From Geminicoccaceae bacterium (GTDB taxonomy: Bacteria > Pseudomonadota > Alphaproteobacteria > Geminicoccales > Geminicoccaceae), in the NCBI GenBank assembly GCA_020638465.1, contig JACKIM010000003.1, forward strand, positions 139,001 through 203,000: a stretch of 64,000 nucleotides of DNA, written 5' to 3'. Below the pieces are notes generated by a model that was not told the origin of the DNA, did not search any database, and saw nothing but the letters and a program-made list of their open reading frames with translations. Position 1 is the first letter of the stretch. Every line of letters starts with the position of its first letter. The position numbers and the translations under genes are program-made. Below are positions 8,626-16,903 of the stretch, piece after piece.

Positions 8626-9812
8626 GCCACGATACCTTTCTGATAAAGGGCTTCGATCTGATCGCCAGTGAGTCCCAGTTCGGCGGAAAGAATATGACGG
8701 GTGTCGGCGCCAAGTTTCGGTGGCGCCTCGAAACGGTGGGTGTCGTAGCCGGAAAAGCGGGCGGGTGTGCGCAGGCCGGGAGTTGCTCCCCTGTCCGGAT
8801 CATAGAAACTGTCGATCATGCCGCGCGCGCGGATGTGCGGGTCATTCAGAATCTCCGGCACGGTGTTCACCTCGCCGGCCGGAACCCCTGCGGCGCGCAA
8901 GGCATCGGCCAGTTCCGCTCGCTCGCGGCGTGCGATGGCTGCGGAAAGCACTGCCGTCACTTCATCGCGCTGCGCAACCCGATCACTATTTTTCGCAAAA
9001 CCAGCATCCTGTCCCATCTCCTTCAAGCCCAGCACCCCGCAAAGTACGGACCAATGCTGATCGGATGCCGAGATGAACAGCCACTCTCCGTTCACGCACC
9101 GGTAGGCTGCCGAAGGGACCCGCCCCAGGTGCTGAGTTCCAGTACGAACGGGAACTTCGCCCAGTGCGAAATGACGGGCGGCGGGCAGCGCGAGCATGGC
9201 CACTTGCACGTCCATCATCGCCAGATCGACGTGACAGCCCTTGCCCGAACTGGCGCGCCCGACGAGTCCCGTCAGCGCGGCAATGGTGATCCAGAGCCCC
9301 GATGTCAGGTCTGCGAATGGAAGCCCGACCTTGGCAGGCGGCCCATCCGGATGTCCGGTCAGGTCGATGACACCCGACAGCGCCTGAAAGATCGTGTCGT
9401 AGCCCTTGCGATCCTTGTACGGGCCCGTCTGCCCGAAGCCGGTGTTCGATATGTAGATGAGCCCGGGATTCACCTCGGCCAGCGCCTTGTAACCCAATCC
9501 CAGCCTGTCCATCCCGCCGGGGAGGAAATTTTCGACCAAAATATCGGCCTGAGCGGCAATATCGAATGCAAGCTGTCGCCCTTCCACCGTCTTCATCTCC
9601 ACGGCAATCGAGCGCTTGGAGCGATTGAACGCCGAGTAGTAGGCGCTTTGGCCGCCCTCGAAGACCGGCTCGAATACGCGGCTTTCGTCGCCGGTGCCCG
9701 GGCGTTCGATCTTTGTCACCTCCGCACCGACTTCGGCGAGAATCTGGGTGGCCATCGGTCCCGCCAGCACTCGCGAGAAATCCACGACCCTGATGCCGTC
9801 TAGTGGCCTCAT
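8622..9812 (-). CDS. CaiB/BaiF family (class III) CoA transferase
   Basis: A 396-residue family III CoA transferase. It begins LDGIRVVDFSRVLAGPMATQ and has the conserved KIERPGTGDESR, NRSKRSIAVEMK, GFGQTGPY and GLPFADLTSG segments; the Asp of the last one is the expected acyl-anhydride-forming residue. It would move CoA between an acyl-CoA and a free acid without ATP, complementing the ligase in the same operon. Four-base overlaps on both sides tie it to the two crotonases. The donor and acceptor acids cannot be read from sequence. Confidence 0.9.
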   Translation of the reverse strand: MRPLDGIRVVDFSRVLAGPMATQILAEVGAEVTKIERPGTGDESRVFEPVFEGGQSAYYSAFNRSKRSIAVEMKTVEGRQLAFDIAAQADILVENFLPGGMDRLGLGYKALAEVNPGLIYISNTGFGQTGPYKDRKGYDTIFQALSGVIDLTGHPDGPPAKVGLPFADLTSGLWITIAALTGLVGRASSGKGCHVDLAMMDVQVAMLALPAARHFALGEVPVRTGTQHLGRVPSAAYRCVNGEWLFISASDQHWSVLCGVLGLKEMGQDAGFAKNSDRVAQRDEVTAVLSAAIARRERAELADALRAAGVPAGEVNTVPEILNDPHIRARGMIDSFYDPDRGATPGLRTPARFSGYDTHRFEAPPKLGADTRHILSAELGLTGDQIEALYQKGIVA

Positions 9813-10546
9813 ACCCCAGACTCTCTGAATGACCGCATCAGCGCGTTCATATCGCGTCCGACCAGCATCGCGGCCTCCGTTGGCAGATCCTGGACCCTGT
9901 AGAACAGCGATTTTGCCGCCCTCATCGCGCGGGGCTCATAGGCTGACCAGATCTCCGCGATCTCAAGAGCGACGGGCAACGGGTCACCCTCGACCACGCG
10001 ATTGACGAGACCGAGGCCGAGCGCTTCCTCCGCGCCGATCAGCCGGCCGAGTGAGATCATTTCGAATGCCTGCTTGCGGCCGAGCGCCCGGACGAGGCTC
10101 GTCATCACCAAGGCAGGAACAATGGCATGTCTCAGTTCGGGATAGCCGAATTTCATCGAAGTGGACGCAACCACCATGTCGCAGCCGATCGCCAATCCCG
10201 CGCCGCCGCCGACCGCAGCCCCCTGCACGGCGGAGACCACGGGCTTGCCCATCGCCTGCATGGCGGCCTGCAACCTGCAGGTCAGGTCGGCCCGCGCCTC
10301 CACCACACCCGACTGTGCAGGCGTGAGGTGTTTGAACTCCGACAGATCAGCACCCGCACAGAAACCCCGCCCCGCTCCTGCCAGCACGACGGCGCCTGTC
10401 CCGCTTTCCGCGTCGGCTGCCAGAAGCGCGCCCAGAAGCGCCTGCGTCAGAGCCGTGTTCAGGGCGTTCAGCTTGTCGGGCCGGTTCATCGTCAGGATGC
10501 GAACAGCACCGCGATCCTCGACCAGGACCAAATTCTCTTCAGACAC
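9809..10546 (-). CDS. Enoyl-CoA hydratase/isomerase family protein lacking the first catalytic Glu
   Basis: A 245-residue crotonase-fold protein. The best start is a GTG at 10546, one base after the lyase stop and with GGGAGC upstream; the open frame continues further 5' but only as a shadow of the lyase gene. Oxyanion-hole segments are FCAGADLSEF and GAAVGGGAGLAIGCD. The position that carries Glu in hydratases (GGGxE) is Gly-Ala-Gly here, while the second Glu is kept in KFGYPELRHAIVP. This pattern fits an isomerase, lyase or decarboxylase-like member rather than a standard hydratase. Confidence 0.85.
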   Translation of the reverse strand: MSEENLVLVEDRGAVRILTMNRPDKLNALNTALTQALLGALLAADAESGTGAVVLAGAGRGFCAGADLSEFKHLTPAQSGVVEARADLTCRLQAAMQAMGKPVVSAVQGAAVGGGAGLAIGCDMVVASTSMKFGYPELRHAIVPALVMTSLVRALGRKQAFEMISLGRLIGAEEALGLGLVNRVVEGDPLPVALEIAEIWSAYEPRAMRAAKSLFYRVQDLPTEAAMLVGRDMNALMRSFRESGV

Positions 10547-10547
10547 T

Positions 10548-11498
10548 TCAGGTGCTCCCTGTCTGTTTGTCGGCGTCCGACTCGCGCCAGAGACCCGTGC
10601 GGGCGACCCGCGACAGCAGCCTGCGTCCCAGCGCGGCCTCGCAGGCATCCGAGGCTTGCATCATCGCCTCGAGGTCGATCCCATGCGGCAATCCCTCGCC
10701 CTCGAAGAGAGTGACCAGATCTTCGGTAGCAACGTTGCCGGTATCCCCGGTTCCATAATGAACTCGGGTTGGGTGGCCGCCGACGCCGCCCATGGCGGTG
10801 TCAAAATACGTCGCGCCCGCTTCGAGAGCGGCCATGCAGTTGGCGATGCCGGAACCTCTTGTGTCGTGGAAATGCGCCACCGGCACGATCTGCGGGACTT
10901 CGTCCAGCAGGCGGCGAAAGAGCCTGTTCACCGTGGTCGGCGTGCCGTTGCCGATCGTGTCGCCAATGGTTACCAGCTCGCATCCCAGATCAGCGAAGTG
11001 TGCGACATCCTCGACCACCGCCCCGGGAGCGACATTACCCTCGAACGGGCACCCCAACGCCATCGAGATCACTCCGACCAATCGGAACCGGCCGCGCGCC
11101 ATTTCCGCCATCTTCTCTACCCGGCGCCATTGGTCGGCACGACTGGCGCGCAGGTTGCGTCGGGTATGCGATTCCGTGGCGGAAACAAGCAGGCTCAATT
11201 CTTCGGCACCATGACCCGCATCGAGATCAGCGATCGCACGTTCGACTGCGCGCTCATTCGGGCAAGTGGCCTTGTGGAAAACCCCCGCCCTGCGTGGCAG
11301 TCCGGCGAGCACTTGCGATGCATCGGCAAAGCCGGGAACGTGCTTGAAGTGCGAATAACTGGTTGCCTCGATCCGGCGAAATCCAGCTTGTTGAAACAGC
11401 TTGAGAATTCGCAATTTCTCGCAGGTCGGCGGCACGGTTTCCTCGTGCTGGAGCCCGTCACGGGCGAAACATTCGCAGATCACAATGCTGTCAGTCAT
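10548..11498 (-). CDS. Hydroxymethylglutaryl-CoA lyase-like DRE-TIM enzyme
   Basis: A 316-residue TIM-barrel lyase of the HMG-CoA lyase/isopropylmalate synthase superfamily. It starts SIVICECFARDGLQHEE, the equivalent of the ..RDGLQ.. signature with Arg and Asp of the metal site, and carries VAHFHDTRGSGIANCMAALEAG with the two metal-binding histidines (H-F-H) and the GGVGGHPTRVHYGTGDTGN loop. HMG-CoA lyase has a cysteine in the GGLGGCPYA loop; here that position is His, so the substrate may be another 3-hydroxy-acyl-CoA. It is first in the minus-strand operon and is followed by a crotonase one base downstream. Confidence 0.82.
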   Translation of the reverse strand: MTDSIVICECFARDGLQHEETVPPTCEKLRILKLFQQAGFRRIEATSYSHFKHVPGFADASQVLAGLPRRAGVFHKATCPNERAVERAIADLDAGHGAEELSLLVSATESHTRRNLRASRADQWRRVEKMAEMARGRFRLVGVISMALGCPFEGNVAPGAVVEDVAHFADLGCELVTIGDTIGNGTPTTVNRLFRRLLDEVPQIVPVAHFHDTRGSGIANCMAALEAGATYFDTAMGGVGGHPTRVHYGTGDTGNVATEDLVTLFEGEGLPHGIDLEAMMQASDACEAALGRRLLSRVARTGLWRESDADKQTGST

Positions 11499-11700
11499 GA
11501 CGCCTCCTTGAATAGTTCATATTATCAACGATATCAGGCGTAACATCAATAAATTTTTACCCTTAAATTATCATGATAAATCAATAAATTAGGAATTTTT
11601 TGATGATATCAATATGACTCATGATAAAAATATAGTAGACATCATCAACGATATTTGTGAGTAAGTTGGCATAAGCAAATCAGCAAGGGGAGGTTCGGCC
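11499..11700. promoter_or_regulatory. Divergent AT-rich regulatory region with repeated palindromic sites
   Basis: This 200-base gap separates the CoA operon (minus) from tctC (plus) and is far more AT-rich than its surroundings. The 11-mer ATCAACGATAT occurs at 11524-11534 and again at 11644-11654. A perfect 12-base palindrome TTATCATGATAA lies at 11568-11579, and its core TCATGATAAA recurs at 11619-11628. Such spaced repeats between divergent operons look like operators for one shared regulator, which is not encoded next to them. A GGGGAGG ribosome site for tctC sits near 11687. Confidence 0.6.
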
Positions 11701-12669
11701 ATGAACCGTCGCACGATCTTGAAATGTTCCGGGGCTTTCCTGACCCTTTCCCTCGCCTCGGGCGCACAAGCCGCAGAGGGTTATCCCGATCATGCTATCG
11801 AGATCCTGATCCCGTTTTCGGCTGGTGGCGGTAACGATCAGGTGGCGCGCGCGCTGGCGATCGAGCTCGAGGAGATCCTCGGCCAGTCCGTTGTGCCTGT
11901 GCAGAAGACCGGAGCCGGTGGCTACATTGCAGCACAGGCTCTGGTGACGGCAAAGCCCGACGGCTACACGCTCGGTCATCAGTCTCTTGGCACACTCATT
12001 CTCGGCGGGTTGATGAAACCTCAGGTCGTAGACGCGCTCCACGACCTTCGCTATGTCGCGCAGATGGCGCTGATCCAGTCCGCCATCGCTGTCAAGATCG
12101 ACAGCCCCTATCAGTCGCTCGATGATCTGGTCGCGGCGATGAAGGCCGACCCGGGCGGGCTGGCTTGGGGACATACGGGCCGTGGCGGCTTCCATTACAT
12201 CAACGGCACGTCGCTGCTGGCGGCCACCGGCACGGAAGCTCTGGACGTCCCGTTCAAGGGCAGTTCGAACACGGTCGCGGCGTTGCTGGGCGGAGAAATC
12301 GACTTCGCCTTCCTGTCGACCTCGAACTATCTCGGCTTCGAGGACGAGATGCGCATCCTCGCCTTTGCCGCCGACCAGCGCGACGAACTGCTGCCCGACG
12401 TGCCGACGGTGCATGAACTGGGCATCGACATGGTGACGGTCGCGACCCCGTCGGTCATCACGGTGCACAAGGACACCCCGGACGATATCGTTGCGAAGCT
12501 GGAGGGAGCCATCAGGGATGCTGTCTCGCATGAACGCTATCGCGAGACGTTGGCGGGTATGGGCATCGCTCCGGTCTTTGCTGACGGTGCGGCGATCCAG
12601 GCTTATCTGGACGCGAACGTCGAACGCTGGAAGGCGTTGGTCGAGGCCGCCGCCGCGACCGCGGGCTGA
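11701..12669 (+). CDS. TctC/Bug-type periplasmic substrate-binding protein of a TTT importer
   Basis: A 322-residue tripartite tricarboxylate transporter receptor. The N-terminus MNRRTILKCSGAFLTLSLAS is a Tat- or Sec-type export signal ending near AQA. The mature part starts with the family pattern YPDHAIEILIPFSAGGGNDQ, followed by VVPVQKTGAGGYIAAQ and the DVPFKGSSNTVAALLGGEID segment that forms the ligand pocket in Bug proteins. It is the first gene of the plus-strand operon, with an enolase-superfamily gene three bases behind. Bug proteins bind di- and tricarboxylates or similar acids; the ligand here is unknown. Confidence 0.92.
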   Translation: MNRRTILKCSGAFLTLSLASGAQAAEGYPDHAIEILIPFSAGGGNDQVARALAIELEEILGQSVVPVQKTGAGGYIAAQALVTAKPDGYTLGHQSLGTLILGGLMKPQVVDALHDLRYVAQMALIQSAIAVKIDSPYQSLDDLVAAMKADPGGLAWGHTGRGGFHYINGTSLLAATGTEALDVPFKGSSNTVAALLGGEIDFAFLSTSNYLGFEDEMRILAFAADQRDELLPDVPTVHELGIDMVTVATPSVITVHKDTPDDIVAKLEGAIRDAVSHERYRETLAGMGIAPVFADGAAIQAYLDANVERWKALVEAAAATAG

Positions 12670-12672
12670 GAT

Positions 12673-13770
12673 GTGTGGCTCGAACACGTTGAAATCCGGG
12701 AAGTAACCCTGCCACTGCGCTCGCCCGTTCACTGGACGGCGGGCGGCGTGGAGACCGAAGTTTCCTATGTCGTGCTTTTGCTGCAGGATCATGATGGCCG
12801 GCAAGGCGTCGCGGAAATCACCTGTCGTCCCGCATGGAACGGCCTGACCCCGGCCCTGCTTGCCCATGCGTTCAGGGAACTTGCCTGGCCGCGTATCGCG
12901 GGACTCGCGACCAACGCGCCGATCCTGCCCCATCTCTCCGGCATCCGGGAGATGACGGGCCTCAAGGCGCTTTGCGACAATGCCTGGCGCGATCTGTGTG
13001 TACCGATGGCGTGTGGCTCGGCTGTTCGGGTGGCTTCCGTTTTGACCCGCGATGCGCCGGAGATCATGACCGAGGCGGCTCTTCGGGTGCGAGACGAGAC
13101 CGGGATCGACGCCTTCAAGGTGAAGCTGGGTCAGGGGGTCCAGCGCGATACTGCCGCGTTGACGGCCCTGCGGTGTGCCCTGCCCGAAGCTGAACTTTCG
13201 GGTGACGCCAACTCCGCCTATCGCCTTGAAGACCTCGCACGACTGGGAGGCATGGCTTTCGAAATGGGCCTGTCATACCTGGAAGATCCCTGCCCGCTGG
13301 TGCCCGACGCGGCCCTGGGTGCAGCCTTGGCCAACATGCCGGTGCCGGTTCTGGCTGACAAGGAGGTGACCGATCCTCACAGCGTGAGCGCCTTTGCCGA
13401 TCGTGGTGTGACCGGGTTCGCCGCAAAGCCGGGGCGGATCGGCGGTACGGCGGCGATGGATGTGGCAAGGGCAGCGCAGGCGTGCGGTGGGCGAATCTGC
13501 AACGGAACCTATTCGGAAAGCGCGCTCGGCGTGGCCGCACAGCTGGATTTCGCCGCCCGGCTGGAGGAGCGTCTGGCGTATCCGCACGAGGTCGATTTTC
13601 ACCGGGGACTGGCCGCGCAGATCGCGCCCCTTCCCACGATTCGCAATGGTCATGCGATCCCCGCAACGGGCCGGATGGTCGATATGCTCGATCGTGAAGC
13701 ACTGCAACGACATGCAACCGCCGGCATCACTCTGGCGGCCAACGCCAGGAAGGAGACGAACCATGGTTGA
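12673..13770 (+). CDS. Enolase-superfamily enzyme, muconate-lactonizing-like subgroup
   Basis: A 365-residue acid-abstracting enzyme. The likely start is GTG at 12673; an ATG two bases earlier is out of frame. Residues visible for the active site are the KxK pair in AFKVKLGQG (about K149, K151), metal ligands in SGDAN (D178), YLEDP (E204) and ADKE (D229), the second catalytic Lys in FAAKPGRIGG (K252) and a late Glu in YSESALG (E282). The two-lysine pattern fits the MLE subgroup (cycloisomerase, racemase/epimerase or syn-dehydration) rather than sugar-acid dehydratases. It lies between tctC and tctB and overlaps tctB by eight bases, so it probably acts on the imported acid. Confidence 0.85.
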   Translation: MWLEHVEIREVTLPLRSPVHWTAGGVETEVSYVVLLLQDHDGRQGVAEITCRPAWNGLTPALLAHAFRELAWPRIAGLATNAPILPHLSGIREMTGLKALCDNAWRDLCVPMACGSAVRVASVLTRDAPEIMTEAALRVRDETGIDAFKVKLGQGVQRDTAALTALRCALPEAELSGDANSAYRLEDLARLGGMAFEMGLSYLEDPCPLVPDAALGAALANMPVPVLADKEVTDPHSVSAFADRGVTGFAAKPGRIGGTAAMDVARAAQACGGRICNGTYSESALGVAAQLDFAARLEERLAYPHEVDFHRGLAAQIAPLPTIRNGHAIPATGRMVDMLDREALQRHATAGITLAANARKETNHG

Positions 13771-14221
13771 GGGACGCAAGGACAGTCTCGGTGGCGCCCT
13801 GTTGTTTGTACTGGGCATGGCCCTGATGATCCATTGCATGCAAAGCTACGAACTCGGGTCGCTGCGGCGGATGGGCACGGGATTCTTTCCGATGCTGTCG
13901 GGCGGGCTCATGGCATTGCTCGGGCTCGCCATCGCCCTGCCGCCCTTGCTGCGCGGCATCCGGCCGGGCCTCATACCCTTGCCGCCATTGCGGGCGACGC
14001 TCTTCGTGATTACCTCGGTCAGTGCCTTTGCGCTCCTGGTCCGGCCCTTCGGCTTGTTTCCCGCCATCGCAGCGCTCGTGGTGCTGGCAAGCTTCGCCGG
14101 CCAGGAACGCTCGCCATTGCGCGACCTCGCCCTGATGATCGCCATCCTTTGCGTGCTGGCCTGGCTCGTTTTCGGTGTCGGTATGTCGCTGGGCCTGCGG
14201 ATGCTGGCCTGGCCCTGGTGA
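13763..14221 (+). CDS. TctB-type small membrane subunit of a TTT importer
   Basis: A 152-residue integral membrane protein. After MVEGRKDSLGG comes a first hydrophobic helix (about 11-27), then the family motif GSLRRMGTGFFPMLSGGLMALLG, and three further helices. This is the usual four-segment TctB layout. The ATG overlaps the stop of the enolase-superfamily gene, and tctA begins 10 bases after its stop, so the importer genes are translationally linked. The protein partners TctA in the inner membrane. Confidence 0.88.
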   Translation: MVEGRKDSLGGALLFVLGMALMIHCMQSYELGSLRRMGTGFFPMLSGGLMALLGLAIALPPLLRGIRPGLIPLPPLRATLFVITSVSAFALLVRPFGLFPAIAALVVLASFAGQERSPLRDLALMIAILCVLAWLVFGVGMSLGLRMLAWPW

Positions 14222-14231
14222 GGATGGACCG

Positions 14232-15734
14232 ATGTTGAGCAATATCTTCCTCGGGCTGGAAACGGCCCTCACCCCGTTGGCGCTCGTCTACTGTTTTCTC
14301 GGGGTATTTTTCGGAACACTGGTCGGCGTCATTCCGGGCATTGGCCCACTGACGGCGATCTCGATGCTGCTCCCGCTGACCTATCACCTCGACCCTACGA
14401 CGTCACTCATCATGCTGGCGGGGATCTGGTATGGCACCGGCTATGGCGGATCGACGGCGGCGATCCTCGTCAATATACCCGGCACCACATCGTCCGCCAT
14501 CTCCTGCCTCGATGGGCACCCGATGGCGCTTCAGGGTCGGGGCGCGGAGGCGCTTTTGATGACCTCCGTCGCCTCGTTCGTCGGCGGTATCATCGGCATC
14601 GTGCTACTGATGATCTTTGCGCCGACGATCGCCCGCTATGCGCTCAGCTTCGGCTCGGCCGAATATTTTTCGCTGATGGTGCTGGGCCTGGTAGCAGCCA
14701 GCGCGGTCAGCGACGGCTCCGTCGCCAAGGCGCTGGCCATGGTCGTGTTGGGTGTGGTCTGCGGCACCGTCGGAATCGACCTCTACACCGGCGACGAACG
14801 CCTGACCTTCGGCGTACTCGACCTGTCAAATGGCATCGGGCTCGTTCCATTGGCGATGGGTGTGTTCGGAATTGCCGAAGTCGTCAGCAACGCTCAGTCT
14901 GGCGCAAGACGCAACTTCGACCGCAAGAGTGTTTCCCTGCGAACCATGAAGCTGCCGCGCGAGGAGGTGAAGCGCTCGATCATGCCGATGTTGCGAGGCA
15001 GCGGCATCGGATCCTTCTTCGGCGCACTGCCCGGCACCGGCCCCTCGGTCGCCTCGTTCTTCGCCTACGCCCTCGAAAAGCGGCTGTCGACGAGCCCCGA
15101 ACGCTTCGGCAAGGGTGCGGTCGAAGGCGTGACCGCACCGGAGGCCGCCAACAATGCCGCCGATCAGACGGCCTTCGTGCCAACCCTTACTCTGGGCATT
15201 CCCGGCAGTGCCACCATGGCTCTCATGCTGGGTGCGCTCACCATCCACGGGATCGCACCGGGACCGAAGCTGCTGTCGGATCAGCCGCAATTGTTCTGGG
15301 GCCTGATCATGAGTTTCTGGATCGGCAACCTGATGCTGCTGGTGCTCAATATTCCGATGATCGGGCTGTGGGTGCGACTGCTGCTGGTGCCGTCACGGTT
15401 CCTTTATCCGGCGATCCTGATGTTCATCGCGATCGGCACGCTCAGTCTGCACAACAATACCTTCGACGTCTGGCTGGTGATAGCCTTCGGCCTGATCGGC
15501 ATCGTCATGCGCTGGCTGGACTTCCCGGCGGCACCACTGCTGCTGGGCTTTGTTCTCGGTCCCATGATGGAAGAGCATTTCCGCCGGGCCATGCTGCTTT
15601 CCCGTGGCGATCCGGCGACCTTCATCGAGCGCCCGATCAGTGCCGTCGTCCTGGGACTGGCGCTGCTGATGCTGGTCTGGGGAATATGGTCACACCACAA
15701 GAACAGGCGTCTTGCGCCTGCTGCCATCAGCTAG
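14232..15734 (+). CDS. TctA-type large membrane subunit of a TTT importer
   Basis: A 500-residue polytopic protein with about twelve hydrophobic segments. The two duplicated family motifs are present: GTLVGVIPGIGPLTAISMLLP near residues 28-48 and GSFFGALPGTGPSVASFFAY near the middle, followed by PEAANNAADQTAFVPTLTLG. These form the substrate path in TctA proteins, which run on an ion gradient. I chose the ATG at 14232; an upstream in-frame region overlaps tctB and is unlikely. It is the last gene of the operon and is followed by a long inverted repeat. Confidence 0.93.
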   Translation: MLSNIFLGLETALTPLALVYCFLGVFFGTLVGVIPGIGPLTAISMLLPLTYHLDPTTSLIMLAGIWYGTGYGGSTAAILVNIPGTTSSAISCLDGHPMALQGRGAEALLMTSVASFVGGIIGIVLLMIFAPTIARYALSFGSAEYFSLMVLGLVAASAVSDGSVAKALAMVVLGVVCGTVGIDLYTGDERLTFGVLDLSNGIGLVPLAMGVFGIAEVVSNAQSGARRNFDRKSVSLRTMKLPREEVKRSIMPMLRGSGIGSFFGALPGTGPSVASFFAYALEKRLSTSPERFGKGAVEGVTAPEAANNAADQTAFVPTLTLGIPGSATMALMLGALTIHGIAPGPKLLSDQPQLFWGLIMSFWIGNLMLLVLNIPMIGLWVRLLLVPSRFLYPAILMFIAIGTLSLHNNTFDVWLVIAFGLIGIVMRWLDFPAAPLLLGFVLGPMMEEHFRRAMLLSRGDPATFIERPISAVVLGLALLMLVWGIWSHHKNRRLAPAAIS

Positions 15735-15826
15735 GAGAATACCGCAAAGTGCGGGGCACCCGACATCCAAAATCCCTGCCACCGTCAAGCTCGAATGGCA
15801 ACTGCCCCGCACTTTGCAGTACTCTC
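15735..15826. repeat. Long inverted repeat (24-base arms) between convergent genes
   Basis: The arm at 15735-15758 (GAGAATACCGCAAAGTGCGG plus GGCA) pairs with 15803-15826, with 20 of 24 positions matching and an uninterrupted core of GCAAAGTGCGGGGCA; the loop is 44 bases. It starts at the base directly after the tctA stop and faces the convergent LysR gene. It could act as a bidirectional terminator, although there is no T-run, or be a small mobile repeat. Confidence 0.7.
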
Positions 15827-15885
15827 CTTTCAGGACCCCGTTTATATTATTCGGCCATTATCTCCAAAATGACCGAATTCGGCGA

Positions 15886-16797
15886 TCACTCTTTCGGGTT
15901 GGTAAGAATTACTGAACGCTGCAAACCGTGCTCGCCGCACAGATCTGCAAGAACCTCATGCATTCTGGCGATGATTTCGCCCCGGGGACTGACCGTACGT
16001 TCAACAATGCCGATCTGGCGGTTGATCTGCGGTTGACCGAACGGGAGGCGCAGAAGGTTCATGTCTTCGGGCTCCTGCAGTGCCACATGCGGTACGACTG
16101 ATATTCCGAGGCCCTGTCGCACGCAGGTGACGATCGAGCCAATGGTGTCGATCTCGGCTATATCCTGGGTGACGACTCCAAGCCTGGAGATTTCCGTGTC
16201 GATGAGATTGGCAAGCGGGACGCCGCTCTTGAAGCGGACATAGGGGCGGATGTTGAGCATCGCGATCGGATCGTCCGGCGTTGTGCCCGCCGGTGCGATC
16301 AGCCAGAGCGGCTCGCGGAGAAACGGGCTCCAGCGCAGCGCGCCCGGGAATCCAACATGCTCGGCAACCACCGCCGCATCCAGCCGCCCAGAGGCGACAT
16401 CGGCGATGAGGGTGGAGGACAGAGAGACGCGCAGGTTGGTTTTCAGTTCGGGATATTGCTGGCGCATATGCACGATGGCTCTCGGCAGGAGGTTCAGCGC
16501 GCTGGAGCGTACCGAGCCGAGCATGAGCGTCCCGGCGATCCGGTCGCCGCGCAGCGTCGCCTTGGCATCCTCCTCGCGCTTGAGAATATCCTGCGCCATT
16601 TCGATGACCTGCAGACCCTGCGGGGTCAGCTTCGGCGGGCGTGAACCACGGTCGAAAATAGAAGTGTCAAGTTCCGCCTCCAGCGCCTGAATCTGCTGAC
16701 TGACCGCCGAAGGCGTGAGACCGACGATGTCGGCTGCCTGCGCGAAGGTGCCGTGCGTCCTGATGACTAGAAGCGTCCTGAGCTGGCGTGTATCCAT
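15886..16797 (-). CDS. LysR-family transcriptional regulator
   Basis: A 303-residue LTTR. The N-terminal winged helix-turn-helix is visible as TFAQAADIVGLTPSAVSQQI and QALEAELDTSIFDRGSRPPK, followed by a linker helix and a periplasmic-binding-like effector domain. It is transcribed away from the hydroxyacid dehydrogenase gene at 16904, the classical arrangement for an LTTR and the operon it controls. It most likely senses an intermediate of the downstream acid pathway. The effector cannot be predicted. Confidence 0.92.
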   Translation of the reverse strand: MDTRQLRTLLVIRTHGTFAQAADIVGLTPSAVSQQIQALEAELDTSIFDRGSRPPKLTPQGLQVIEMAQDILKREEDAKATLRGDRIAGTLMLGSVRSSALNLLPRAIVHMRQQYPELKTNLRVSLSSTLIADVASGRLDAAVVAEHVGFPGALRWSPFLREPLWLIAPAGTTPDDPIAMLNIRPYVRFKSGVPLANLIDTEISRLGVVTQDIAEIDTIGSIVTCVRQGLGISVVPHVALQEPEDMNLLRLPFGQPQINRQIGIVERTVSPRGEIIARMHEVLADLCGEHGLQRSVILTNPKE

Positions 16798-16903
16798 CCA
16801 CTTATCCAGTTTTTCTGAATTTAATAACCAGAATTACGCGCTTTTATTAAATGATTCTTTTTCATAAATCTATCCTTAACAAATATCATCGGAGGCAAAC
16901 GCT
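16798..16903. promoter_or_regulatory. Divergent promoter region between lysR and the hydroxyacid dehydrogenase operon
   Basis: A 106-base, strongly AT-rich stretch with several TTTTT/AAT tracts, between divergently transcribed genes. It should hold both promoters and the LysR binding sites; I cannot pin a single T-N11-A box with confidence. A GGAGG ribosome site at 16891-16895 stands eight bases before a TTG codon at 16904 and decides the start of the downstream gene. Confidence 0.5.

Noticed and set aside
10547..10648. A longer N-terminus for the second crotonase
   Set aside because: Those 34 codons are antisense-like low-complexity sequence overlapping the lyase gene in another frame, whereas the GTG at 10546 has a ribosome site and begins just before the conserved start of the fold.
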